Shown one piece after another: positions 7,959 through 15,477 of a stretch of 64,000 nucleotides of DNA. Source of the stretch: Suilimivivens sp009774465 (lineage in GTDB: Bacteria > Bacillota > Clostridia > Lachnospirales > Lachnospiraceae); contig CANDAE010000001.1 of the NCBI GenBank assembly GCA_947382645.1, positions 124,001-188,000 of the forward strand, in the 5' to 3' direction. Position numbers and translations under genes: made by a program. How positions within the stretch are numbered: position 1 is the first letter of the stretch; every line of letters starts with the position of its first letter. A model generated the notes under the pieces. It was given only the letters and a program-made list of their open reading frames with translations. It made no database searches and had not been told where the DNA came from.

Positions 7959-8453
7959 TTATCCTTTTATCTTAACCGTCTCTATCCTGGAAATCTCATC
8001 TGCCAGCAGGCTAATCTCGTCATTTAAAGAAATTCCGGTTAAGATAACGTCAGTTTCCTCATCCCTTGCTTCCAGAAGATTTTTTAAATCTTCCACTGTA
8101 ATAATACTGTTATCAATCAGTCCCAACAGTTCATCCAAAATCAGCAGGTCGCATTCGCCGGTAGAGAGAACTTTTTTGGCAAAATTAATACCGTTTTTAA
8201 TATTGATGATTTCCTCTGTCTTTTTCTCCTCGGAAAGCTCCGCAAAGTTTAAGTCGGACTTTTCAAAGCGAAAAATTTTAATCTCAGGTTCCAGCCTTCC
8301 TAAAAATTCCGAATCAGCAAGTCCTTTTCCCTTTAAAAACTGAATGATCATTACACTCTTTCCCAAAGCTGCCATCATCACCGCTTCTCCAAGCGCTGCC
8401 GGTGATTTTCCATGTCCGTCCCCACTGTATATATGCACAATTCCCTGCCTCAT
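7959..8453 (-). CDS. Cob(I)yrinic acid a,c-diamide adenosyltransferase (CobO/BtuR-like)
   Basis: The 164-residue product resembles the CobA/CobO/BtuR family, which transfers the adenosyl group of ATP to cob(I)alamin-type corrinoids to make coenzyme B12. It opens with MRQGIVHIYS and a P-loop variant GDGHGKS (11-17; the family usually has GNGKGKTTAA), followed by the Walker B-like LLILDELLG. The start at 8453 is chosen over a GTG at 8465 because GAGGTG overlaps that GTG and is correctly spaced for the ATG. The P-loop keeps the GK-S core, but the following TAA is PAA, so altered nucleotide handling is possible. No other cobalamin gene is nearby. Confidence 0.8.
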   Translation of the reverse strand: MRQGIVHIYSGDGHGKSPAALGEAVMMAALGKSVMIIQFLKGKGLADSEFLGRLEPEIKIFRFEKSDLNFAELSEEKKTEEIINIKNGINFAKKVLSTGECDLLILDELLGLIDNSIITVEDLKNLLEARDEETDVILTGISLNDEISLLADEISRIETVKIKG

Positions 8454-8514
8454 AATACACCTCACACGAATACTTTCTGCCGCATTTTGGCAATTTATTT
8501 AAAATATGTTACTT

Positions 8515-8543
8515 ATCGTATCATAAAAGTGTATAAAAAGCAA
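8515..8543 (-). promoter_or_regulatory. Candidate promoter of the corrinoid adenosyltransferase gene
   Basis: Minus-strand TTGCTT (8538-8543) and TACGAT (8515-8520) have a 17-base spacer and lie about 60 bases upstream of the ATG at 8453. The rest of the 354-base gap 8466-8818 is A/T-rich and holds only this promoter and the divergent one at 8693-8721. Confidence 0.5.
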
Positions 8544-8692
8544 CATTTGTTCAACAAGTGCAATTTACACAATACAAGATTTAGTAACTGAGTTTCTTTT
8601 TTTCACCTCTTTTCCACAAGATCTTGATTTGAAAATAAGAAAAACAAGGAAAAAAACAATTATATTTCTACTTCCATTTCTTTAAATATTTC

Positions 8693-8721
8693 TTGTATTA
8701 CAGTCAAATCCATGCTATAAC
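8693..8721 (+). promoter_or_regulatory. Candidate promoter of the Rpn-like nuclease gene
   Basis: TTGTAT (8693-8698) and TATAAC (8716-8721) are 17 bases apart. The leader of about 90 bases is A/T-rich and ends in AAGGAGGA in front of the gene. Confidence 0.5.
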
Positions 8722-8818
8722 ATTCTTACAGAAATTCTATAAAATTCTTTTATTATCATTCTTTATGTAACATCACTTTTTATTTTTACAAATTCTATTA
8801 TTCTAAGGAGGATTTCCC

Positions 8819-9853
8819 ATGTCTCAGTCAAAATCTACAGCTATTCACAGAGAATGGCTTTCTGCTGCTGGTCCCTTAAACATTCCTATGACAAATGACT
8901 ATCTGTTTCGAGCGATTCTTCAGCGAAATAACCGTGTTTTGAAAGGTCTTATCTGTTCTCTCCTGCATCTGGATAAAGATGCTGTTGATTCTGTCGTAAT
9001 CAATAATCCCATTATTCTGGGCGAGTCCATCAATAATAAAACTTTCTTTTTAGACATCTCAATCACATTAAATAACCATACTCTAATCAATTTGGAAATG
9101 CAGGTCATTAACGAACACAACTGGCCGGAACGGTCTCTAAGCTACCTGTGCCGGACTTTTGATAATCTTAATTCAGGTGATGAGTATTCATCAGTGAAAC
9201 CGGCCATTCAAATCGGCCTGCTTAACTTCACTCTCTTTCCTGAGTATCCTGAATTTTATTCTACATATCAATTTTTAAATGCAAAAAATTATACGAAATA
9301 TAGTGACAAGTTGCGCCTTTGTGTGTTAAACTTAACTCGTATAGATTTAGCTGATGAAGAAGATAAACGTTACCATCTTGATTTGTGGGCTTCTCTCTTC
9401 AAAGCTGTCACATGGGAGGAATTGAAAATGATCTCAAAACAGGATGAACTAATAAACGAAGCTTCCGCCACCGCATTCCAGCTTAGTCAGGAAGAAATGA
9501 TACGCCTGCAATGTCAGGCAAGAGAGGATTACTACCGCAGACAGCGGTCTGTTCAGCATATGCTGGATACTCAGGAGAATACCATTAAAAATCAAGAGCA
9601 AATGATTAATGGCCAAAAGGAAATAATTAACAACCAAGAAGAAATGATTAATGACCAAAAGGTAATGATTGACAGCCAAGCAGAAATGATTAACAACCAG
9701 GAAGAAATGATTAATAATCAAAAAGAAACTATTAAAAAACAGAATACAGATATAGAAAAGGATAAAATGACGATTCAAAATTTGACTGACGAGAATACTC
9801 TTTTACAAAAGCAGCTTGCTGATGCTTTAGAGCAGCTTAAAAAGAACAAATAG
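8819..9853 (+). CDS. Rpn/YhgA-like PD-(D/E)XK nuclease with C-terminal heptad repeats
   Basis: The 344-residue product belongs to the Rpn family (recombination-promoting nuclease, also annotated as PD-(D/E)XK transposase-like). The N-terminal nuclease domain (about 20-230) starts with NDYLFRAIL and contains the core FFLDISITLN...LINLEMQV, giving the Asp and Glu-x-Gln of the active site. From about residue 250 the sequence is eight 7-residue repeats of the type NQEEMIN, followed by a Leu/Gln/Lys-rich coiled-coil end. The start has AAGGAGGA nine bases upstream. Family members are DNA endonucleases, and some act as phage-defence toxins held by an antitoxin made from their own C-terminus. It is flanked by unrelated genes with its own promoter. 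Confidence 0.85.
   Translation: MSQSKSTAIHREWLSAAGPLNIPMTNDYLFRAILQRNNRVLKGLICSLLHLDKDAVDSVVINNPIILGESINNKTFFLDISITLNNHTLINLEMQVINEHNWPERSLSYLCRTFDNLNSGDEYSSVKPAIQIGLLNFTLFPEYPEFYSTYQFLNAKNYTKYSDKLRLCVLNLTRIDLADEEDKRYHLDLWASLFKAVTWEELKMISKQDELINEASATAFQLSQEEMIRLQCQAREDYYRRQRSVQHMLDTQENTIKNQEQMINGQKEIINNQEEMINDQKVMIDSQAEMINNQEEMINNQKETIKKQNTDIEKDKMTIQNLTDENTLLQKQLADALEQLKKNK
9569..9736 (+). repeat. Eight tandem 21-bp repeats inside the Rpn-like gene
   Basis: Eight in-frame units of 21 bases encode TQENTIK, NQEQMIN, GQKEIIN, NQEEMIN, DQKVMID, SQAEMIN, NQEEMIN and NQKETIK. Units differ by a few bases, so the array is diverged but could still change copy number by recombination without breaking the frame. 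Several units contain GAAGAAATG, giving possible internal starts. Confidence 0.9.
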
Positions 9854-9900
9854 ATCCCATTTCACGTTATATCCTGTTTTTTCAGATAAATACAATATCT

Positions 9901-10377
9901 TCATAAGGAAAACAACGCCTCCTCATAATTTTTTACATAATATTTTATATTTGTCCTTCCCTTTTGAATGATGGTATGTCCTTCTTTTTCAAGCATTTCC
10001 TTCTGCGCCTTAATTCCGCCGGGATACTTGGAATTTAATTCTCCATTTGCCTTAAGAGTTCTCCAATAGGGAGTCTTGTCGTTTTCCCGCTGTTCGCTTG
10101 CCCATGCGGCAATTGAAACAAAAATTCCTGCGGTAATGGGTTCCGTAAAGTCGGCTCCACTTCGCTTTGCAAAATATTCTCTTATCTCCCCAACTGTAAG
10201 CAGTTTTCCATAAGGTACGCGTCTCATTATTTTATCATATGCAATGGGAGGCGCAAAATACATTCTGTCACCGCCATATTTTTTTATGCTCTTTTCATCC
10301 GTTATTATCTGGAACTTGGGCATGTCTTTGCTGTCATGAAGCATTGCATTAAAGTCTTTTTTATTTTCGTTAGCCAT
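9901..10377 (-). CDS. Alkyltransferase-like protein (MGMT family, no catalytic Cys)
   Basis: The 158-residue product carries the DNA-binding half of O6-methylguanine-DNA methyltransferase: VPYGKLLTVGEIREYF (about 53-68) and TPYWRTLKANGELNSKYPGG in the place of the catalytic PCHRV segment. The protein has no cysteine at all, so it cannot accept alkyl groups; alkyltransferase-like (ATL) proteins of this kind bind O6-alkylguanine and pass it to nucleotide excision repair. The N-terminal 45 residues are outside the standard domain. The start has AGGAGG eight bases upstream. It lies 70 bases downstream of the ROK kinase gene. The repair role is inferred from the family. Confidence 0.8.
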   Translation of the reverse strand: MANENKKDFNAMLHDSKDMPKFQIITDEKSIKKYGGDRMYFAPPIAYDKIMRRVPYGKLLTVGEIREYFAKRSGADFTEPITAGIFVSIAAWASEQRENDKTPYWRTLKANGELNSKYPGGIKAQKEMLEKEGHTIIQKGRTNIKYYVKNYEEALFSL

Positions 10378-10447
10378 AATTTAATCCCTCCTGGGAAAAG
10401 CATAACCTAAAAAAGGCATTCATGCAATGAGACGGTTTTAAAAAATG

Positions 10448-11314
10448 TCACAATTTTCTTCTTGCCAACTCCAGACATCCCATAATTCCCTGATTACCAT
10501 TAAGACTTGCCTGGACAATATAATTTTCCATATGTTCAATCTCTTCTGTTCGTATATATCCGTTAAGAAGTTCCAGCGTCTTTTGCCGGATCATTGGAAA
10601 CAACTGTGCCTGATTCATGACGCCTCCCCCTAAAATAATCATTTCCGGAGAAAGGGTTAAAATATATCCGGTAAGCGCCTGGGCAATATAATATGATTCC
10701 AGCTCCCATACCCTTTTCTCGTCTGCTAAAGCTGCTGCTTCCTTTCCCCAACGACTCTTGATAGCAGGGCCGGATGCCAGCCCTTCAAAGCAGTCTTTAT
10801 GATAAGGGCAAATGCCTTCGTAGGGATCATCATTTCTTTTTTTCACCAGCACATGCCCTGCTTCCGGGTGGAGCATGCCATGAAGAAGACTTCCTTCTAT
10901 CAAAATGCCTGCTCCAATCCCTGTTCCGATTGTCACATAAACCACACATCTTTTTCCTCTGGCTTGGCCAAAGGTCACTTCACCCAAAACAGAACTGTTT
11001 ACATCCGTATCAAAACCAATGGGACAGCCAAGAGCCCTTTCCAGTGTGCCTGCCATATCAAAATTCTTCCATGCCAGCTTGGGGGTACATGTTATAAAGC
11101 CATAGGTATCTGAATTTTGATTCAGATCAACAGGGCCAAAACAGCCTACTCCCACAGCTTCCACTTTTTCTTTTTTAAAATATGCCATCACCTGGGGCAT
11201 CGTTTCCTTTGGTGTTTTCGTGGGAATGGAAATCTGATTAAATATATTCCCTTTTTCATCTCCAACCGCACACACCATTTTCGTGCCTCCGGCCTCCAAT
11301 GCGCCTAATTTCAT
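10448..11314 (-). CDS. ROK family sugar kinase, probable fructokinase
   Basis: The 288-residue product has the ROK kinase layout: N-terminal phosphate loop LGALEAGGTKMVCAVG (3-18), VGVGCFGPVDL, sugar-binding FDTDVNSSVLGE, the ATP motif IGTGIGAGILI, and the ROK zinc-site region HPEAGHVLV followed by CPYHKDCFEGLASGPAI. The absence of extra domains and the LEAGGTK start match Firmicute fructokinases (fructose to fructose-6-phosphate), but mannose or glucose cannot be excluded. The start has AAAGGAG seven bases upstream. A strong promoter with a palindrome directly after its -10 suggests control by a sugar-responsive repressor. It would fit downstream of the sucrose hydrolase at 53.6 kb. Confidence 0.85.
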   Translation of the reverse strand: MKLGALEAGGTKMVCAVGDEKGNIFNQISIPTKTPKETMPQVMAYFKKEKVEAVGVGCFGPVDLNQNSDTYGFITCTPKLAWKNFDMAGTLERALGCPIGFDTDVNSSVLGEVTFGQARGKRCVVYVTIGTGIGAGILIEGSLLHGMLHPEAGHVLVKKRNDDPYEGICPYHKDCFEGLASGPAIKSRWGKEAAALADEKRVWELESYYIAQALTGYILTLSPEMIILGGGVMNQAQLFPMIRQKTLELLNGYIRTEEIEHMENYIVQASLNGNQGIMGCLELARRKL

Positions 11315-11341
11315 GGGAACTCCTTTCTTTTACATAACTAC

Positions 11342-11364
11342 TTAACAAGATGAATTCTTGTCAA
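11342..11364 (-). promoter_or_regulatory. Candidate operator upstream of the ROK kinase gene
   Basis: Inverted repeat with core arms ACAAGA and TCTTGT and a 5-base centre, extended by TT/AA, lies immediately after the -10 element, where a repressor would block initiation. The protein that binds it is unknown. Confidence 0.45.
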
Positions 11365-11393
11365 ATTATAACACGTCCCCCCGCAACTGCCAA
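11365..11393 (-). promoter_or_regulatory. Promoter of the ROK kinase gene
   Basis: Minus-strand TTGGCA (11388-11393) and a perfect TATAAT (11365-11370) are separated by 17 bases. Confidence 0.75.
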
Positions 11394-11434
11394 TGCGGGA
11401 TAAACTGCCATTACCTCCAGGCAGCAAACGCCAC

Positions 11435-11484
11435 AAAAAAGCCGCTGCTTTTGCAAATGATCACTCATCTGAAAATGCAGCGGC
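11435..11484 (-). terminator. Intrinsic terminator of the SSB-like gene
   Basis: Minus-strand arms GCCGCTGC and GCAGCGGC (perfect 8 bp, 28-base loop that can pair further) are followed by six T residues. It lies about 35 bases beyond the stop of the SSB-like gene. Confidence 0.75.
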
Positions 11485-11520
11485 CTGCCTTATCAAAAAG
11501 GGGTTACCTGAATTATTTCT

Positions 11521-12150
11521 TTACTCTTCCATAAGCTCCAGTTTACTTACGGAAACTTCATATGCAGTTCTCTTTTCCGCATCTTCCTCCGAAAGCCTCT
11601 TCATGTACTCCCTGCTCTGGATTCTTCCCCAGATTTCACATCTGGTTCCCACGGAAAAATTGCTGGCAAAGCGGGCGTTCCTCCCCCAGCAGATGCAGGG
11701 AATATAATCGCTTTTTCCATAAGGCCTGTTTACTGCGAGCAAAAGATCGGCAATTTCTCTGCCCAGAGGCGTTTTTCTGTAAATAGGTTCCTTACAGATA
11801 TAACCATCCAGGTAAATCTGATTGGTTTTCGAGCTTTCCGGCGTTTCATCCACAAACTCGATCTCCCTTGCAAATACAGAAAGCACAAGCCTGTTCTTCC
11901 GCTCTTCATGCCTGTTGTAGGAACGGAATTGTCCCTGAACCATAATATTTAAGCCTTTATAGTCCTCATTTACGTCAATCAGCCGCTCCGATACCATCAG
12001 TGGAATAATATCACTGGAATCGCTTAACCTTGGTACATTTACGTCTACCATATAAAAGCCTTCTCCGAAAATTTCATGGCTGAATACGAAATCGCTTACG
12101 ATCTCCCCCATGATTACCACCTGGTTGTTTTCAATTACCTTATCTGTCAT
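11521..12150 (-). CDS. Single-stranded DNA-binding-like protein with two OB-folds
   Basis: The 209-residue product contains two successive OB-fold-like regions: residues about 9-95 (QVVIMGEIVSDFVFSH ... GLNIMVQGQFRS) and 110-205 (QIYLDGYICKEPIYRKTPLGREIADLLLAVNRPYGKSDYIPCICWGRNA). The second half matches the SSB/PriB pattern best. Canonical SSB has one OB-fold and an acidic DDDIPF-like tail that recruits partners; this one ends SKLELMEE and lacks it. It is therefore a paralogue rather than the replication SSB. The start has AAGGGAGA seven bases upstream. It is divergent from bipA. Binding to single-stranded nucleic acid is inferred. Confidence 0.8.
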   Translation of the reverse strand: MTDKVIENNQVVIMGEIVSDFVFSHEIFGEGFYMVDVNVPRLSDSSDIIPLMVSERLIDVNEDYKGLNIMVQGQFRSYNRHEERKNRLVLSVFAREIEFVDETPESSKTNQIYLDGYICKEPIYRKTPLGREIADLLLAVNRPYGKSDYIPCICWGRNARFASNFSVGTRCEIWGRIQSREYMKRLSEEDAEKRTAYEVSVSKLELMEE

Positions 12151-12263
12151 TTTTGTTCTCCCTTCTTACTCCTTAAGAATTTTTTCCTGTCATGTATTAC
12201 TATTTATATGAAATTTTTTCCAAAAAAGACCTTTTATTTACCGCATAATTCTACAAATTTATG

Positions 12264-12293
12264 TTTACAAGCCCTTGAAAGTGGTGCTATACT
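12264..12293 (+). promoter_or_regulatory. Promoter of bipA
   Basis: TTTACA (12264-12269) and TATACT (12288-12293) are 18 bases apart, giving a leader of about 85 bases before the bipA start. Confidence 0.6.
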
Positions 12294-12385
12294 TAAACAG
12301 TTTGAAATATGATAAATACTGCATTTGCGCTGTGTTGCAGGTTTTCTGCCGCCCCCGGCAGATGCATGGAGGAGAAACTGATATT

Positions 12386-14233
12386 ATGAAAATGAAAAGA
12401 GAAGATGTGCGAAACATAGCAATTATTGCCCACGTAGATCACGGCAAAACCACTCTGGTAGACGAGCTTTTAAAACAAAGCGGCGTATTCCGTGCAAATC
12501 AGGAGGTTGCCGAGCGTGTTATGGATTCCAACGATATTGAAAGAGAACGTGGCATCACTATTTTATCCAAAAATACTGCTGTAACCTATAAGAATACCAA
12601 AATCAATATTATTGACACCCCCGGACATGCTGACTTCGGCGGCGAAGTGGAGCGCGTTCTTAAAATGGTCAATGGGGTTATTTTAGTGGTAGATGCCTTT
12701 GAAGGCGCTATGCCTCAGACAAAATTCGTCCTTAGAAAAGCTCTGGAACTTAAACTTCCCGTGGTGGTATGCGTCAATAAAATTGACCGTCCGGAGGCCC
12801 GCCCTGATGAAGTGGTGGATGAAGTTCTGGAACTGTTTCTGGATCTGGATGCAGACGAATCCCAGCTTGACTGTCCTTTTGTTTTTGCCTCGGCAAAAAC
12901 GGGAACTGCCACTTTAGATTTAACGGAACCGGGGAAAAGCATGGTTCCTTTGTTTGAAACAATTCTGAACTATATTCCTGCGCCGGAAGGAGATCCTGAC
13001 GCAGGCACACAGGTTCTGATCAGCACCATTGATTACAATGAGTATGTGGGAAGAATCGGCGTAGGTAAGGTAGACAATGGCTGCGTGCGGGTAAATCAGG
13101 AGGTAGTGATCGTAAACCATCACGATCCTGAAAAATCAAGAAAGGTAAAAATCAGCAAGCTCTATGAATTTGACGGTCTGAACAAGGTTGAGGTTTCCGA
13201 AGCTAATATGGGCTCTATCGTAGCTATTTCCGGTATTTCCGATATCCGTATTGGAGACACCCTCTGCTCCCCGGAAAACCCGGTTCCCATTCCCTTTCAA
13301 AAAATCTCCGAGCCGACCATTGCCATGCATTTTATTGTCAATGACTCTCCCCTTGCCGGGAAGGAAGGAAAATATGTAACCAGCCGTCATATCAGAGACA
13401 GACTGTTCCGGGAGCTGAATACGGACGTTTCTCTGCGAGTAGAAGAAACAGACACTACAGAAGCATTTAAGGTTTCCGGACGGGGTGAACTGCATTTGTC
13501 CGTACTGATTGAAAATATGAGAAGGGAAGGCTATGAATTTGCAGTAAGCAAAGCGGAGGTTCTTTATAAAACAGATGAAAATGGAAAGAAATTAGAGCCA
13601 ATGGAGCTTTGTTATATTGACGTACCGGAAGAATTCTCCGGTTCCGTGATTGAAAAATTAAGCCAGAGAAAAGGGGAATTGCAGAGCATGGGCACCTCCT
13701 CCGGCGGCTACACCCGTCTTACATTTTCCATTCCCTCCAGAGGTTTAATCGGCTACCGTGGTGAATTTATGACAGATACCAAGGGAAATGGTATTATGAA
13801 CAGTATTTTTGACGGATACGGTCCTTATAAAGGAGATATTCAGTATCGGAAGCAGGGTTCTTTAATAGCATTTGAAGCGGGAGAAGCAATCACTTATGGG
13901 CTGTACAATGCCCAGGAACGCGGCACTCTCTTTATCGGTCCTGGTGAAAAGGTCTACTCTGGCATGGTAGTGGGGCAAAATGGAAAAGGCGAAGATATTG
14001 AGCTGAATGTATGCAAAAAGAAACAGCTTACCAACACCCGCTCCTCCAGCGCTGACGAGGCGCTGCGTTTAACACCGCCCAGAGTTTTAAGCCTGGAACA
14101 GGCGCTTGAATTTATTGATACGGATGAGCTTTTAGAGGTCACCCCCATTTCCTTACGCATCCGCAAAAAAATTTTAGATCCTACCATGCGCAAGCGTGCT
14201 GCAATGCGCTCCGCTTCCCTTAATCAAAGCTGA
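12386..14233 (+). CDS. typA: Translational GTPase BipA/TypA
   Basis: The 615-residue product is a ribosome-associated GTPase of the EF-G-like class, involved in ribosome assembly and stress adaptation. GTPase motifs are complete: AHVDHGKTT (15-23), RGITI, DTPGHADF, NKID and the SAKTG loop. Domain II and the EF-G C-terminal-like domains follow, with the BipA-specific GLIGYRGEFMTDTKGNGIMN segment split here by function as the C-terminal domain. The start at 12386 is preferred over an upstream ATG (12275) because GGAGGAG lies just ahead of it and the resulting length is standard. It is monocistronic with its own promoter. Confidence 0.97.
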   Translation: MKMKREDVRNIAIIAHVDHGKTTLVDELLKQSGVFRANQEVAERVMDSNDIERERGITILSKNTAVTYKNTKINIIDTPGHADFGGEVERVLKMVNGVILVVDAFEGAMPQTKFVLRKALELKLPVVVCVNKIDRPEARPDEVVDEVLELFLDLDADESQLDCPFVFASAKTGTATLDLTEPGKSMVPLFETILNYIPAPEGDPDAGTQVLISTIDYNEYVGRIGVGKVDNGCVRVNQEVVIVNHHDPEKSRKVKISKLYEFDGLNKVEVSEANMGSIVAISGISDIRIGDTLCSPENPVPIPFQKISEPTIAMHFIVNDSPLAGKEGKYVTSRHIRDRLFRELNTDVSLRVEETDTTEAFKVSGRGELHLSVLIENMRREGYEFAVSKAEVLYKTDENGKKLEPMELCYIDVPEEFSGSVIEKLSQRKGELQSMGTSSGGYTRLTFSIPSRGLIGYRGEFMTDTKGNGIMNSIFDGYGPYKGDIQYRKQGSLIAFEAGEAITYGLYNAQERGTLFIGPGEKVYSGMVVGQNGKGEDIELNVCKKKQLTNTRSSSADEALRLTPPRVLSLEQALEFIDTDELLEVTPISLRIRKKILDPTMRKRAAMRSASLNQS

Positions 14234-14389
14234 CCTGGACATACATTTTAATCTGTAACAGCATAGCTTCTCCTAAACAGGCACATAACAATTCTTCTTA
14301 ATATATATTAATAATAAAAAGTTATGTGACCGAAACGTATTCCTTTCATTATAAATATGGGAATACTTCTTCGATGATAAAGGAGAAAA

Positions 14390-15271
14390 ATGGCTAAAGA
14401 AATAGAATGGAACAAGCGGTTTGATATCGGAGTGGATTCCATTGACAAAGCACACCGGAAACTTTTTTCAATCGTACACAAATTAACTTATCTTAGCGAG
14501 AATGAAAATAATGGCCCCTGGGCATGTGCTGAAGGAATCAAGTTTTTTAAAAATTATGCAATAAAACATTTTTCCGAAGAGGAAGCTTATATGCAGTCGA
14601 TTGGCTACAGGGGCTATGAAATGCACAAGCGCCTGCATGACGATATGCGGGATAAAACCCTCCCCGCACTTGAAAAAGATCTGAAAACATCAAATTATTC
14701 ACAGGAATCTATCCGTCATTTTCTCGGCATCTGCCTTGGATGGCTGACTGCACACATTATGATTGAAGACCGCGCCATTACAGGAAGAGGCTTAAATAAG
14801 TGGAAAAACGATCATTCGGGAAAAGCTGCTTTGGGATTGGAAAACGCAATATCTGACACCGTGGAAGAAATTTTTAAACTACAGGCAGATGTAGTCAGTG
14901 AGCATTACAGCGGAGAAAATTTCGGAGACAGCGTGATCAGCAGGTTAATCTATCATTCGAAAGAAGGAACACGAATACAGGTTTTTCTGATTTTTGAGAA
15001 AGGACTGGTTCTGCATATTGTAAACTCTATGTTGGATATGCAGTTTCGAAAGGTTGACAAACTGGTCAGCAATACTTTTAAAATGCTTTCTGAACAGACA
15101 ACAAACCAGATTGCCGCCCACCTCCCATCCTCTTCCGGTTTCGAACTGGAAAGCAGTCATTTGATGACTATGGAACAGCTTCAGCAGGAATTCTGTATCG
15201 AATATTCCAGCTATAGCCTGCTGTTCGATACGGGAATCGGATATTTTGCCTTTTGTATTAAAACAGCATAA
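14390..15271 (+). CDS. Bacteriohemerythrin fused to a CheX-like domain
   Basis: The 293-residue product starts with a hemerythrin four-helix domain (about 1-135). Its di-iron ligand pattern is visible as DKAH (19-22), HFSEEEAYM with nearby His, HKRLHDDM and HIMIED. Such domains bind oxygen or sense O2/NO. The C-terminal half (about 145-293) has the outline of CheX/CheC-type proteins: an AISDTVEEIF start, a beta strand-rich middle and LVSNTFKMLSEQTTNQIAAHL. That suggests a link between oxygen sensing and chemotaxis signalling, in keeping with two chemoreceptors in the window, but the CheX assignment is by eye. The start has AAAGGAGA six bases upstream. A terminator-like stem follows at 15347. 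Confidence 0.8.
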   Translation: MAKEIEWNKRFDIGVDSIDKAHRKLFSIVHKLTYLSENENNGPWACAEGIKFFKNYAIKHFSEEEAYMQSIGYRGYEMHKRLHDDMRDKTLPALEKDLKTSNYSQESIRHFLGICLGWLTAHIMIEDRAITGRGLNKWKNDHSGKAALGLENAISDTVEEIFKLQADVVSEHYSGENFGDSVISRLIYHSKEGTRIQVFLIFEKGLVLHIVNSMLDMQFRKVDKLVSNTFKMLSEQTTNQIAAHLPSSSGFELESSHLMTMEQLQQEFCIEYSSYSLLFDTGIGYFAFCIKTA

Positions 15272-15346
15272 AATTTGAGCGCCCCAGGGCCGGAACATTT
15301 TTATACGATTCAATAAATGCCGCACCGCACGGGACATTCTTATATG

Positions 15347-15408
15347 AAATACCCCATAGCCATCTGATAAAGCAGTACACCTGCATGGATCAGCGCTATG
15401 GGGTATTT
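15347..15408. terminator. Bidirectional intrinsic terminator between hemerythrin gene and mgtE
   Basis: Perfect 14-bp arms AAATACCCCATAGC (15347-15360) and GCTATGGGGTATTT (15395-15408) flank a 34-base loop. The plus strand continues TTACTTTTTATT and the minus strand is also A/T-rich, so it fits both convergent genes. Confidence 0.75.
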
Positions 15409-15477
15409 TACTTTTTATTCACCGGCCAGGTAAATGTACCAAACCTCCGCCCGGCTTACCGTTTCACTTTGAATTGG

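Noticed and set aside
9569..9736. CRISPR-like array in the 21-bp repeats
   Set aside because: Units are contiguous with no spacers and keep one reading frame as heptads of a protein.
9449..9778. Minus-strand frame opposite the Rpn repeats
   Set aside because: It is a repetitive shadow of the heptad repeats without a ribosome-binding site.
14282..14328. Terminator after typA formed by CACATAAC/GTTATGTG
   Set aside because: The stem is only 8 bp with a 31-base A/T-rich loop and no T-run; it is weaker than the other terminators here, so I do not call it.
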